This document shows, piece after piece, positions 1-8,519 of a stretch of 64,000 bases of DNA. Source of the stretch: an uncultured Pelagibacteraceae bacterium (lineage in GTDB: Bacteria; Pseudomonadota; Alphaproteobacteria; Pelagibacterales; Pelagibacteraceae); contig CACIPQ010000001.1 of assembly GCA_902588585.1 (NCBI GenBank), forward strand, positions 159,710-223,709, in the 5' to 3' direction. Both the position numbers and the translations under genes were made by a program. The notes under the pieces were generated by a model. It was given only the letters and a program-made list of their open reading frames with translations, ran no database searches and was not told the origin of the DNA. Within the stretch, counting starts at the first letter, position 1. Each line of letters opens with the position of its first letter.

Positions 1-61
1 TCAAATAATATTGAAACTTATTTTGAAAATTTCTGGTTTTTGTATCTAATATTCTAATCAT
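1..61 (-). CDS. hisD: Histidinol dehydrogenase, N-terminal fragment (partial)
   Basis: An open frame begins at an ATG overlapping the end of the DUF2948 gene and runs off the left edge with no stop, giving about 20 codons that start MIRILDTKT. The assignment rests mainly on context: murA, then DUF2948, then hisD is a common alphaproteobacterial order, and the short N-terminus is of the type expected for HisD. HisD catalyses the last two steps of histidine synthesis, from histidinol to histidine, in the cytoplasm. No catalytic residues are inside the window, so the name is inferred, not shown. Confidence 0.55.
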   Translation of the reverse strand, partial: MIRILDTKTRNFQNKFQYYL

Positions 62-503
62 TAAAAGGATCGTGTTTTGGTTTATTTTTTGTCTCCCAAG
101 GGTCGCTGATATCTTCAAGGAAGCATTCTATCACTTCTGAGTTTAATTTAATCAATATATTTCCTGCAAAATTTAATTTTATTTCGTAATTTTTATCAGA
201 CAAAAATTTAGTTTCAATTGCTAAAAAATCCAGAAAACGATCAATATTCTTTTGATTTAAATTCCTTGAGGAAACATTAATTACATTTTCAAACTTAAGA
301 ATAGATAATACTCTTTTGTTTTTTCTAAAAACTCCCTTTTCTATATCCTCCCACATAAATCTATTAAATTGTATTAAAAAAATTCTATTTTTTTTTAAAT
401 GTGCAATATTTTGTACCTGTGTAATGGAATCTTGTAAGTGTGCAGATATTATTTTTAAATCTTCTTCTGAAGTTGCATTTAATTTCAAATTTTTTTTTTT
501 CAT
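54..503 (-). CDS. DUF2948 family protein
   Basis: A 149-aa soluble protein with no signal peptide or membrane segment. The N-terminal pattern (LNATSEEDLKIISAHLQDSI, then a basic stretch and FNRFMWED) is what I recognise from DUF2948, a family of about 150 aa almost confined to Alphaproteobacteria. Its function is unknown. It is encoded directly after murA, with the murA stop and this ATG overlapping by one base, and just before hisD. That placement is conserved in the class and suggests co-transcription but does not prove a role in cell-wall or histidine synthesis. Confidence 0.8.
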   Translation of the reverse strand: MKKKNLKLNATSEEDLKIISAHLQDSITQVQNIAHLKKNRIFLIQFNRFMWEDIEKGVFRKNKRVLSILKFENVINVSSRNLNQKNIDRFLDFLAIETKFLSDKNYEIKLNFAGNILIKLNSEVIECFLEDISDPWETKNKPKHDPFND

Positions 504-1768
504 TAGTAATTGAGTCTAGATATGTTTGCTCTACATTTTTTTAATTTTTTTTCCAAACATTCGTAACCTCTATCCAAATGATAAACTCTATTAATAGAAG
601 TTCTGTTTTTTCCGATTAAACCTGCTAAGACTAAACTTACTGAGGCTCTTAGATCGGTTGCCATAACTTCTGCACCATTTAATTCTTGTGGGCCATCTAT
701 CACAGACAGATTGCCTTTAATTTTTATTTTTGCCCCCATTCTATTTAGCTCGGGAACATGCATAAATCTATTTTCGAAAATATTTTCTCTAATCTTTGAA
801 ACTCCATTTGCTTTTATCATTAAAACCATTATTTGTGCTTGAAGATCAGTAGGAAAGCCCGGATATGGCTCTGTATTAATTGAGATAGATTTGATTTTAT
901 TTGAATGAAAAACTGTTACTTCGTTTTTCCTAATTTTTAAATTAATTCCCATTTTTTTTAAAACCGTCAATTCTTTTTTTAAAATTTTTGATTCTATTCC
1001 TGTAATTTTAAGTCTCCTACCTGCTAGCGCTCCAGCAATAATAAAAGTGCCCGCCTCTATTCTATCAAACATCATTGTATGGTTTACGGGTTTTAAATTT
1101 TGATTGCCTATAATTTTTATTTTTCTTTTATTCATCCAGAATATTTTCACTCCCATTTTTTTTAAAAAATCTGTTAAATTTTTTATCTCTGGTTCACATG
1201 CACAATTGTTTATATATGTAGTTCCCTTTGCGTAGCTTGCGGCTATAATTACATTTTCTGTTGCACCTACCGATATTGAAGGTAATGTTATTTTTGCTCC
1301 AACAAGTCCTTTTTTTGCTTCTGCAAAAATGTATCCATTTTTAATTTTAATACGGGCCCCTAGTTTTTTTAATCCGAAAAGATGTATATCGACAGGTCTG
1401 CTTCCAATTGCACAGCCTCCTGGTAAAGATACCTTTGCTTTTCCAAACTTAGATAATAAAGGCCCTAAAACAATTACACCAGCTCTCATGGTTTTAAGTA
1501 GACTATAGGGAGCAACAGTTTTAAATTTTCTTTTTTTATTATTTATTATAAATTTTTTTTTTTTTAAATTAACTTTTATACCAGACCCAATATGCTTCAA
1601 AAGTTCTGACATTGTCATCACGTCTTTAACTAAAGGTACATTATTTATTTCTATTTTTTTTTCGCTAAGTATAGAGGCTGCCAGAATTGGCAAAGTAGCA
1701 TTTTTTGAACCAGATATTTTAACAGTACCAGATAAGATTTTTTTACCTTTAACAATTAATTTCTGCAT
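503..1768 (-). CDS. murA: UDP-N-acetylglucosamine 1-carboxyvinyltransferase
   Basis: MurA transfers enolpyruvate from PEP to UDP-GlcNAc, the first committed step of peptidoglycan synthesis in the cytoplasm. The 421-aa length matches the family. The N-terminus carries KISGSKNATLPILAA. The catalytic loop reads SLPGGCAIGSRPVDIH and so keeps the PEP-binding cysteine that is the fosfomycin target. A typical DLRASVSLVLAGL segment lies near the C-terminus. The ORF track starts three bases earlier at a TTG; I prefer the ATG at 1768. The start overlaps the end of dcd, so the two are probably translated from one mRNA. Confidence 0.96.
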   Translation of the reverse strand: MQKLIVKGKKILSGTVKISGSKNATLPILAASILSEKKIEINNVPLVKDVMTMSELLKHIGSGIKVNLKKKKFIINNKKRKFKTVAPYSLLKTMRAGVIVLGPLLSKFGKAKVSLPGGCAIGSRPVDIHLFGLKKLGARIKIKNGYIFAEAKKGLVGAKITLPSISVGATENVIIAASYAKGTTYINNCACEPEIKNLTDFLKKMGVKIFWMNKRKIKIIGNQNLKPVNHTMMFDRIEAGTFIIAGALAGRRLKITGIESKILKKELTVLKKMGINLKIRKNEVTVFHSNKIKSISINTEPYPGFPTDLQAQIMVLMIKANGVSKIRENIFENRFMHVPELNRMGAKIKIKGNLSVIDGPQELNGAEVMATDLRASVSLVLAGLIGKNRTSINRVYHLDRGYECLEKKLKKCRANISRLNY

Positions 1769-1771
1769 CAA

Positions 1772-2326
1772 TTAAATTTTGGGAAGTGTAACGCCCTTTT
1801 GTTTCATGTACTTACCTTTTCTTTTCGAATATGTTACCTCAGGTTTTTCGTTCCCCTTAATAAAAACAAACTGAGCAGCACCTTCGTTAGCATAAATTTT
1901 GGCAGGAAGTGGTGTGCTGTTCGAAAATTCCAGTGTAACATGACCTTCCCATCCTGGTTCCAAAGGTGTTACGTTAACTATTATCCCGCATCTCGCATAT
2001 GTAGATTTTCCTAAACAAATAACAATTACATTTTCAGGAATCTTAAAATATTCCACTGTTCTGGCCAAGGCAAACGAATTTGGAGGTATTATACAAACTT
2101 TTGATTTTCTGGAAACAAAACCGTCCTTTTTGAAATTTTTTGGATCTACTGTCGTAGAATTTACATTTGTAAAAATTTTGAAATCATCAGAAACTCTAGC
2201 ATCATAACCATATGAAGATAGACCGTAAGATATTTTTCCTTTTCTAGCTTGTTTTGAAATAAACGGAGAGATCATTTTATGGTTTTTCACCATTTTTTTT
2301 ATCCATCTATCTGACAAAACGCTCAT
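1772..2326 (-). CDS. dcd: dCTP deaminase
   Basis: The 184-aa enzyme deaminates dCTP to dUTP to feed thymidylate synthesis. It shows the family core: SSYGYDARV near residue 40, [12 protein letters not shown], and the [14 protein letters not shown] block containing the catalytic glutamate. The length is typical of the proteobacterial monofunctional enzyme, which acts as a homotrimer. The start ATG lies two bases after the stop of a small basic ORF (2329-2442), and the stop overlaps the murA start, so it sits inside a tightly packed minus-strand run. Confidence 0.95.
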   Translation of the reverse strand: MSVLSDRWIKKMVKNHKMISPFISKQARKGKISYGLSSYGYDARVSDDFKIFTNVNSTTVDPKNFKKDGFVSRKSKVCIIPPNSFALARTVEYFKIPENVIVICLGKSTYARCGIIVNVTPLEPGWEGHVTLEFSNSTPLPAKIYANEGAAQFVFIKGNEKPEVTYSKRKGKYMKQKGVTLPKI

Positions 2327-2328
2327 TT

Positions 2329-2442
2329 TTAGTTCTTTTTTCTTTTATATTTATTTTTAAATTCTTTTCTTTTTTTTAAGTTCACCTTTAAAGCAAAACT
2401 CTTCCTAGAAAGAGATTTCTCTTTTTTTAAAAGAACTTTCAT
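2329..2442 (-). CDS. Small basic protein (37 aa), possible
   Basis: This frame is not in the ORF track. It reads from an ATG at 2442 to a TAA at 2331-2329 and encodes 37 residues, beginning [16 protein letters not shown] and ending in a run of Lys/Arg. It starts five bases after the stop of the 63-aa ORF and ends two bases before the dcd ATG, so it fills an otherwise empty gap with the same junction style as its neighbours. There is no clear Shine-Dalgarno. A low-complexity lysine-rich ORF can arise by chance in AT-rich DNA, so support is positional only. Confidence 0.35.
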   Translation of the reverse strand: MKVLLKKEKSLSRKSFALKVNLKKRKEFKNKYKRKKN

Positions 2443-2447
2443 TTAAA

Positions 2448-2639
2448 CTAATTCTTATTTGGATCCGTTAGGTCCTCTAAGGTAATGGTTTTCTGAATAT
2501 CGTGCATTTTTTCAGACTCTTCGGTTCTTGGTTTGGATCCCTTTCTGGCTCTTTTTTGTTCTAGACGGGCTTTTTTCTTTGCTTCTTTACGCATAGCCTT
2601 TTCGCCTCTAGTTGATTTATAATCGTAATGAATACCCAT
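2448..2639 (-). CDS. Small charged hypothetical protein (63 aa)
   Basis: A 63-aa, highly charged protein with a Lys/Arg/Ala-rich helical middle (EAKKKARLEQKRARKG) and a C-terminus reading TITLEDLTDPNK. No membrane segment, cysteine pair or known domain is visible. The non-repetitive ends and its position as the first gene of the 63-aa / 37-aa / dcd / murA run argue that it is real. It may bind nucleic acid given its charge, but that is a guess. I do not recognise a named family. Confidence 0.6.
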   Translation of the reverse strand: MGIHYDYKSTRGEKAMRKEAKKKARLEQKRARKGSKPRTEESEKMHDIQKTITLEDLTDPNKN

Positions 2640-2687
2640 TTTTGCACCATATTTTTTAGTAATGTTTTACTTTGAAGAATCCAATTA

Positions 2688-2714
2688 TGCAAGCCTCTAC
2701 TGCAAAAGCTTGCA
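2688..2714. other. Short inverted repeat in 117-base gap
   Basis: The gap between the TPR gene and the 63-aa ORF contains a perfect 7-bp inverted repeat (TGCAAGC ... GCTTGCA) with a 13-base loop. On the minus strand it is not followed by a T-run, so it is not a normal terminator. It lies about 50 bases upstream of the 63-aa gene and could be an operator or part of its leader. Confidence 0.3.
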
Positions 2715-2756
2715 AAAATCCTCTAATAAAATGTGAAATTCAATATTCTATTTAAA

Positions 2757-4208
2757 CTAGAAGAATTTTTTTAAATCTTTTTCTATATTTTGAAATGGAA
2801 TGTCCCAGTTATCAATTTTTTTTGATCTGTATAAAGCAACATTGTCATACCACCTTGAGCTTTTCTCGTCCAAAAACCATCTCCAATCACTAATAAAAGG
2901 AAGTGGTATCCATGTGCTTTTTTCTAATGTTGCAGACACATGAGCAATAGAAGTGTCTGCGGTAATAATTAAATCAAGATTTTTTATTATCTCTATACTG
3001 TCTATAAAAGCCTTATCCGAATTATCTATATCAGGAAAATATATTAGATTTTTTCTATTTGAGATTTCTTTTAACTCAATCTTGTTAATTGATTTTTGCA
3101 AAACTATAAAGTTAAAATCAAAATTAGAGGCTAATTGGAGAAAATATTTCATTGGAATATCTTTTGCTGACAGCGATGTAGAAGAGTTTATACCTATCTT
3201 AGGACCTTTGTATTTATTTATCTTTAATTTCCATTTCTCTTCTAAATCTTTATTATTTTGAAAGAAATTTACTGATTTGCAGAAAAGATTATCATTTTTT
3301 AAAAAAACTTTTAGCAAACTAAGTAAATGATTATGATAGTCATGGGAAGGGATTGTATCTCCCTCAGAGATAATATTAAATTTTTTTTTATTAAAAAAAT
3401 GTGAAAATTTTTTGCTTTTGACGTATAAAATAATCTCTACTTTATATTTTTTTTTTAAAAAATATAAATACCTAGTAAATTGAATTAAATCTCCAATTCC
3501 TTGTTCTGCAATAACAAATAATTTCTTATTATCAAGATTCTCTCCATTCCATACTTTGCTTGTTAAATTTAGTTTAGAATAGTTAATATAGCCTGAAAAT
3601 GACTTGCTCTTTTTTCTCCATTCGTACTCTTCAAAGCCTTCTTCGAACTTTTCTAACATTAAGAGCTGCGTACTATAATTTACATGCCCATCTACATAGT
3701 TTTTATTTTTTTCTAAAGCATTTTTATAAGATTTTAATGCATCATTAAAATTTCCATTATTTTTAAAAGCAAGAGCTAGATTGTTATGAGCTAGAAAGTT
3801 TTCAGAATTGATTTTAATTGATTTTTTAAAGGCAAAAATTGCTTTTTCAAATTTCCCTTGGAGCGAATATATATTTCCCACATTATACATTGAAAAATTA
3901 TTTTTTGGATTTATTTCAAAAGACTTTTCATAAAACTTTATAGCCTTTTCAAAAATTTTTTGATCATGGAATAATTTTCCGTAATTGTACAAAATCACAG
4001 GATCGTCTGGTTTTATTTCGAGGCATTTTTTAAATACATCCTCTGCTTTTTTAAACTCTTTTGTTTGAGACAATAAAGTTCCATAATTTTGCAAAACAGC
4101 TAAGTCATTTGGATTTTTTAACAAAAGAGTTTCGTAAATTTCTTTGGCCTTTGAAAAATTTCCTTTGCCATGATGTAGAACTGCTGTTTTAAAAATATTT
4201 ACACTCAC
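2757..4208 (-). CDS. TPR-repeat protein with glycosyltransferase-like C-terminus
   Basis: A 483-aa protein. Residues about 1-205 form a series of tetratricopeptide repeats with the usual spacing (e.g. AVLQNYGTLLSQTKEFKKAE, VILYNYGKLFHDQKIFEKAI). Residues about 230-483 resemble the heptosyltransferase/GT9-like domain seen in many marine TPR proteins, with AEQGIGDLIQFTRYL where the family has a GEQGLGD-type loop, and TADTSIAHVSATL near the C-terminus. It may glycosylate a protein or surface polymer, but the acceptor is unknown. The ORF starts at GTG, two bases after the stop of the 51-aa membrane protein. No signal peptide is visible. Confidence 0.7.
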   Translation of the reverse strand: MSVNIFKTAVLHHGKGNFSKAKEIYETLLLKNPNDLAVLQNYGTLLSQTKEFKKAEDVFKKCLEIKPDDPVILYNYGKLFHDQKIFEKAIKFYEKSFEINPKNNFSMYNVGNIYSLQGKFEKAIFAFKKSIKINSENFLAHNNLALAFKNNGNFNDALKSYKNALEKNKNYVDGHVNYSTQLLMLEKFEEGFEEYEWRKKSKSFSGYINYSKLNLTSKVWNGENLDNKKLFVIAEQGIGDLIQFTRYLYFLKKKYKVEIILYVKSKKFSHFFNKKKFNIISEGDTIPSHDYHNHLLSLLKVFLKNDNLFCKSVNFFQNNKDLEEKWKLKINKYKGPKIGINSSTSLSAKDIPMKYFLQLASNFDFNFIVLQKSINKIELKEISNRKNLIYFPDIDNSDKAFIDSIEIIKNLDLIITADTSIAHVSATLEKSTWIPLPFISDWRWFLDEKSSRWYDNVALYRSKKIDNWDIPFQNIEKDLKKFF

Positions 4209-4210
4209 AA

Positions 4211-4366
4211 TTACTTTTTAAAAAATTTTAGTGCTATTAAATTTAGTATAGATAATAAAACTGCAATTAAAACATCAAAAAATGGACTTGCTTCTGGATA
4301 ACCATAATTCCAAATAATAACAAGCAAAAACCAAATAAACCAAAAAGTTATTTTAATATTTTTCAT
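4211..4366 (-). CDS. Small two-helix membrane protein (51 aa)
   Basis: This frame is absent from the ORF track. It opens at ATG 4366 and closes at TAA 4213-4211, giving 51 residues. Residues 7-22 (TFWFIWFLLVIIW) and 31-48 (DVLIAVLLSILNLIALKF) are two hydrophobic helices, separated by a short polar turn with Gly, Pro and Asp, and the end is KFFKK. The start is two bases after the stop of the TVP38-like gene, and the TPR gene begins just after its stop, so it fits exactly between two co-directional genes. No known family is recognised. Confidence 0.65.
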   Translation of the reverse strand: MKNIKITFWFIWFLLVIIWNYGYPEASPFFDVLIAVLLSILNLIALKFFKK

Positions 4367-4368
4367 AA

Positions 4369-5097
4369 TTAATTTTTTTTAAATAAAGTTTTTTTTAAAA
4401 TAACTGTCATAATTATAATTATTACAAAACCTAGAATTGGCAAATAAATATCCGGAGAACTAAAAACGGTAAAAAAACTTAAAGTTTCATTTTTTTCTAT
4501 AACATTTTCTATACCATCAGCCAAAGCCACAGTAACAAACATGGGAGGTCCACTTCCAATAAGGGTTCCCAAAAAATAATTTTTTAACGATATGTTAAAT
4601 AAAACTGGCAAGACATTTTGGATGCCGTAAGGTGTTCCTCCTCCACCTATAAATCTAAATATAGTAAAATAAAGAAGTTCTTTTTTTTTAAAAAAATCTT
4701 TAAATTTTGAAAACTTATGATCTAGCTTTTTTTTTATTATCTCTTTAAAAAAAAGACCTGCTAAAAGATATAGGAGTGTTGCACCTATAGTTGTTCCGAT
4801 TAAAACAATTAAAATTCCCCACCACTTACCATAAACAAAGCCAGCAAATAATAAGATTGGTGATGCAAAACCTAAAAGCAAGACCCAAATAATAGAAAAA
4901 ATAAAAAAGGATATAGTTAATAATAAAAAATTATTATTTTTATATTCTAAAATTGCATCTTTGTTTGATCTTATAAACTCATAGCTGGTTAAATCTTTAA
5001 AATCTATTAAGGAAAATAAAAAAAATAAACCAACAAAAAGCACTATTAAATAAATGCCCCCAATTGTAAGTTTTAAATTTTTTGAAGCAATGTTCAT
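4369..5097 (-). CDS. TVP38/TMEM64 (DedA-like, VTT domain) membrane protein
   Basis: A 242-aa polytopic inner-membrane protein. The N-terminal helix is followed by the VTT/SNARE-associated core: [33 protein letters not shown], then [21 protein letters not shown] and [21 protein letters not shown]. The glycine-rich re-entrant segments and the F-R after the cytoplasmic stretch match the family. Members have been linked to lipid scrambling or undecaprenyl-phosphate recycling; the substrate here is unknown. It heads a short minus-strand run with the 51-aa and TPR genes. Confidence 0.85.
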   Translation of the reverse strand: MNIASKNLKLTIGGIYLIVLFVGLFFLFSLIDFKDLTSYEFIRSNKDAILEYKNNNFLLLTISFFIFSIIWVLLLGFASPILLFAGFVYGKWWGILIVLIGTTIGATLLYLLAGLFFKEIIKKKLDHKFSKFKDFFKKKELLYFTIFRFIGGGGTPYGIQNVLPVLFNISLKNYFLGTLIGSGPPMFVTVALADGIENVIEKNETLSFFTVFSSPDIYLPILGFVIIIIMTVILKKTLFKKN

Positions 5098-5175
5098 AAA
5101 TTAACTTTTAACTGTACTTATACAAACTTATTACCTATAAATATCAAAAAATTTAATAGGAACCAAAGAAATCTT

Positions 5176-5310
5176 ATGAAAAGAACCTACCAACCTAGTA
5201 AGCTAGTAAGAAAAAGAAGACATGGCTTTAGATCTAGAATGTCAACAAAAGCTGGAAGAAAACTTTTGTCTAGAAGAAGAGCAAAAGGTCGTAAAATACT
5301 TTCTACTTAA
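5176..5310 (+). CDS. rpmH: Large ribosomal subunit protein bL34
   Basis: Too short for the ORF track but unmistakable: 44 residues starting [18 protein letters not shown] and containing the family pattern [20 protein letters not shown]. bL34 is a basic protein of the 50S subunit. It opens the rpmH-rnpA-yidD-yidC cluster, which is conserved across bacteria, and is 12 bases upstream of rnpA. The 78 bases before it, shared with the divergent TVP38-like gene, must hold the promoter, but I see no strong -35/-10 pair. Confidence 0.97.
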   Translation: MKRTYQPSKLVRKRRHGFRSRMSTKAGRKLLSRRRAKGRKILST

Positions 5311-5322
5311 AAAATAAAGACA

Positions 5323-5685
5323 ATGACAAAGCTTGAAAGTTTAAAAAAAAGCTCCCATTTTGCAAAAGTGTTAAAACATAGAGTTGTTAACGGTGATTGC
5401 TTTACAATATATCGTACAAAAAATTTTTTAAACAAAAAGAAAGAAAGTAAAAAATTATACATAAGTTTTGTAATGAGAAAGAAAACTGGAAATGCGGTTA
5501 AAAGAAATAAAATAAAAAGGAAATTGAAAGCTATTGTGCAAAAACTATTAAAAATAAACAGTGCAATTAATTTAAATTACGTATATGTAATTTTTGGAAA
5601 AGAGAGGGCCTACAAAGAATATTACGATTCTTTGTTTGAAAAGATGAAAAAAAGTTTTAAAAGAATGGATAGTGTAAGACTATGA
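5323..5685 (+). CDS. rnpA: Ribonuclease P protein component
   Basis: A 120-aa basic protein that assists the RNase P RNA in trimming the 5' leader of tRNA precursors. The conserved RNR-type helix is present as AVKRNKIKRKLKAIV around residues 65-80, and the N-terminal LKKSSHFAKVLKHR segment matches the family. Its position between rpmH and yidD is canonical. It overlaps yidD by four bases (ATGA). Confidence 0.93.
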   Translation: MTKLESLKKSSHFAKVLKHRVVNGDCFTIYRTKNFLNKKKESKKLYISFVMRKKTGNAVKRNKIKRKLKAIVQKLLKINSAINLNYVYVIFGKERAYKEYYDSLFEKMKKSFKRMDSVRL

Positions 5686-5939
5686 AAATTGCTAATTGGC
5701 TCGTAATAGGCCTAATAAAATTTTATAAATTTTTTCTATCACCAATTTTTGGGCAAAACTGTAGATTCCTTCCGTCCTGTTCTGAATACTTTATTGAATC
5801 ATTAGAAACACATGGTTTAATCAAAGGATTCTGTCTTGGATTCAAAAGAATATCTAAATGTCATCCTGTAAAATTTTTAGGAGGTAGTTCGGGATTAGAT
5901 TTGGTTCCAAAAAAACAAGATTTTAAAAAAAAATATTAA
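5682..5939 (+). CDS. yidD: Membrane protein insertion efficiency factor
   Basis: An 85-aa protein with the YidD signature: an amphipathic N-terminal helix (LIKFYKFFLSPIFG), then CRFLPSCSEYFIESLETHG and KGFCLGFKRISKCHP with the three conserved cysteines. YidD is thought to help YidC-dependent insertion at the inner membrane. It sits directly before yidC with no intergenic base, as usual for this cluster. Confidence 0.95.
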   Translation: MKIANWLVIGLIKFYKFFLSPIFGQNCRFLPSCSEYFIESLETHGLIKGFCLGFKRISKCHPVKFLGGSSGLDLVPKKQDFKKKY

Positions 5940-7649
5940 ATGGATCTTAGAAACGTCATTTTCGCAATCGCTTTATCATTTGCAGTTTTGTTTGGTTGGT
6001 CTGTAATTTTTGAATCACCTCAAGTTAATGAACAAAAAACCTCACAACAAAATGAAAGTTACCAAAAGACAGATGGTCAAAACTCGGATGCTCCAAGTGT
6101 TAATGTTGAAAATAAAAAGGTTCCTAATATTTCAAGACAAGATGCGATTCGTTCTGGAAAAAGAATAAAATTTGAAAATGATAACGTCAAAGGTTCGATT
6201 GCACTAAAAGGTGCTTTAATAGATGATATTGTTTTTAAAAAATATAAATCAAAACTCAACTCTGATGAAAGAGTAACCTATTTAAATCCAGCAGATACAG
6301 ACGAAGGCTACTTTGTAGAAACAGGTTGGGCGTCTAGTAATATAGACAAGATATCTCTTCCCACTGCAAAAACCTTATGGAAAGTAAAAGGAAATAATAA
6401 ATTATCAGTGAGTAATCCCGTGATAATGGAATGGGATAATAATTCTGGATTAATTTTTAGAAAAAAAATTGAACTAGATGACAAATTTTTATTTAAAATA
6501 ACTCAAGAAATTCAAAATAAATCTAGTGAGATAGTAGAATTGTATCCCTATGCACAAATAACTAGAAATCAAAAACCAGTTCTTGAAGCAGGATCTATGT
6601 CTGGAACCATGATACTACACGATGGCTTTATAGGAGTTTTTAATGAAGATCTTCAAGAATATGATTATGATGACATAAAAGATAAGAAAAAAGAACATAA
6701 TGCAGAGAGTGGCTGGCTAGGAATAACAGATAAGTATTGGATAACGGCACTGGTTCCGGAAAAAAATCAATCTTTCAAAGGAGAGTTTGTTTATAAAGAT
6801 AGTTTTAAAGCAAATTATATTCTTAACAAACCAGTTGTGGTTCAACCATCTTCTTCAAAAACATCTGGTACAAAAGTTTTTATCGCCGCTAAGGAAGTAA
6901 AGGTCATTGATGGATATGCAGAATCAGAGTCTATTAATAAATTTGATTTAACTATTGATTGGGGCTGGCTCTATTTTTTAACAAAACCATTATTTTTTAT
7001 AATAAACTATCTATTTGAACTTACTAAAAACTTTGGAATAGCTATAATTTTAGTTACAGCAGCTGTAAGATTATTATTCTTTCCGCTTGCAAACTATTCT
7101 TTTAGATCCATGGCAAAAATGAAAATTTTACAGCCAGAATTACTAAGGCTAAAAGAGCTGCACAAAGAAGATAAAACAAAACTTCAGCAAGAAATGATGG
7201 CTCTTTACAAAAGAGAAAAGGTTAATCCATTGTCTGGTTGTTTGCCAATTTTAATACAAATACCTTTCTTTTTTGCAATTTACAAAATGCTTCTGATTTC
7301 TTTAGAAATGAGACATCAACCATTCTTTGGTTGGATAAAAGATTTATCTGCACAGGATCCAACTTCAATTTTTAATATTTTTGGTTTAATTCCTTGGGAT
7401 CCACCTTCCTTTTTAATTATTGGAGCTTGGCCAATTATGATGGGTGCAACAATGTATTTACAACAAAAACTAAATCCAACGCCTCCGGATCCCATTCAAG
7501 CAAAAATATTTATGTTCTTCCCTCTTTTCTTAACAATAATTTTGGCTCCATTTCCATCAGGGCTGGTTGTCTATTGGACAATTAACAACATTTTAACAAT
7601 TGCTCAACAATGGGTAATTATGAGAACAACAACGGTCAAAACTAAATAA
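5940..7649 (+). CDS. yidC: Membrane protein insertase YidC
   Basis: A 569-aa inner-membrane insertase of the Gram-negative type. The N-terminal anchor (NVIFAIALSFAVLFGW) is followed by a polar linker, a periplasmic beta-rich domain to about residue 345, and then the conserved five-helix core. The core includes FGIAIILVTAAVRLLFFPL, whose arginine lies in the hydrophilic groove, the cytoplasmic hairpin LQPELLRLKELHKEDK, and INPLSGCLPILIQIPFFFAIY-like sequence. It works alone or with Sec. The next gene, argB, begins on the base after its stop. Confidence 0.97.
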   Translation: MDLRNVIFAIALSFAVLFGWSVIFESPQVNEQKTSQQNESYQKTDGQNSDAPSVNVENKKVPNISRQDAIRSGKRIKFENDNVKGSIALKGALIDDIVFKKYKSKLNSDERVTYLNPADTDEGYFVETGWASSNIDKISLPTAKTLWKVKGNNKLSVSNPVIMEWDNNSGLIFRKKIELDDKFLFKITQEIQNKSSEIVELYPYAQITRNQKPVLEAGSMSGTMILHDGFIGVFNEDLQEYDYDDIKDKKKEHNAESGWLGITDKYWITALVPEKNQSFKGEFVYKDSFKANYILNKPVVVQPSSSKTSGTKVFIAAKEVKVIDGYAESESINKFDLTIDWGWLYFLTKPLFFIINYLFELTKNFGIAIILVTAAVRLLFFPLANYSFRSMAKMKILQPELLRLKELHKEDKTKLQQEMMALYKREKVNPLSGCLPILIQIPFFFAIYKMLLISLEMRHQPFFGWIKDLSAQDPTSIFNIFGLIPWDPPSFLIIGAWPIMMGATMYLQQKLNPTPPDPIQAKIFMFFPLFLTIILAPFPSGLVVYWTINNILTIAQQWVIMRTTTVKTK

Positions 7650-8519
7650 ATGTCTGAGGAAAAAAGTTTAGATGAAATAAAAAAATTTTGGCCTAAGGAA
7701 GCACCAGATATTAATAATGTACCAAAGTATATCAAAAAATATAAAGAAGACTTAATAGTTATTAAATATGGTGGTAACGTTTTAATAGATAGAAAGATAT
7801 TTAATAATTTTATAGAGGATATAAGTGTATTAAATAAACTAGGTCTTTCAATTATAATTGTACACGGAGGAGGTCCAAGAATAGAGAGGGAGCTAAAAAA
7901 AGAAAATATTCAAACAAAATTTATAAATGGTTTAAGAGTAACAGACGAAAAAGTAATTAAGATTGTAGAAGAGGTATTGATTGATTTTAATAATGATATT
8001 GTAAGCTCTTTAAAGAAAAAAGGCTCAAAAGCAGTCTCAATAAATTCTAAAATTAATAATGTAATTAATGTAATTCCACATAAACAAGAGCTAGGTTTTG
8101 TTGGTGTACCAGATAAAATTAATTCAGATACTATTAAGGATATGATTAGTCAAAATCAAATACCTATAGTAGCGCCATTGGGTTTAGACAAAAATAATCA
8201 AACATATAATATCAATGGAGACACTGCTGCTAGTGCTATAGCAAAAAAACTAAAATCTAGAAGACTTATACTAATGACAAATGTTGAGGGAGTTTATGAT
8301 GATAAGAAAAAACTCATACCAGAGATTAAACCATTTGATCTTGAAAATTTAATAAAATGGAAAATAGTTGGTGAAGGAATGATACCAAAGATAGAAAATT
8401 GTGTAGATGCCGTTGAAAACGGTGTTAGAGGTGTCGTTATACTTGATGGTAGAAAACCCCACTCTATATTAGATGAAATTTTCTCAGACAAAGGTTCTGG
8501 CACCCTGATAAGAAAATGA
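7650..8519 (+). CDS. argB: Acetylglutamate kinase
   Basis: A 289-aa amino-acid kinase that phosphorylates N-acetylglutamate, the second step of arginine synthesis. Visible motifs are IKYGGNVLID and IIVHGGGPRIE (nucleotide and substrate loops), NGLRVTD, NINGDTAASAIAKKL, and the C-terminal GEGMIPKIENCVDAVENGV. The length matches proteobacterial ArgB. In many Alphaproteobacteria the GTPase gene engB lies between yidC and argB; here it is absent and the two genes abut. The stop overlaps the start of the HAD gene by ATGA. Confidence 0.95.
   Translation: MSEEKSLDEIKKFWPKEAPDINNVPKYIKKYKEDLIVIKYGGNVLIDRKIFNNFIEDISVLNKLGLSIIIVHGGGPRIERELKKENIQTKFINGLRVTDEKVIKIVEEVLIDFNNDIVSSLKKKGSKAVSINSKINNVINVIPHKQELGFVGVPDKINSDTIKDMISQNQIPIVAPLGLDKNNQTYNINGDTAASAIAKKLKSRRLILMTNVEGVYDDKKKLIPEIKPFDLENLIKWKIVGEGMIPKIENCVDAVENGVRGVVILDGRKPHSILDEIFSDKGSGTLIRK

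Noticed and set aside
2688-2714. Rho-independent terminator for the TPR gene
   Set aside because: The hairpin is not followed by a T-run on the minus strand and no gene ends before it on the plus strand.
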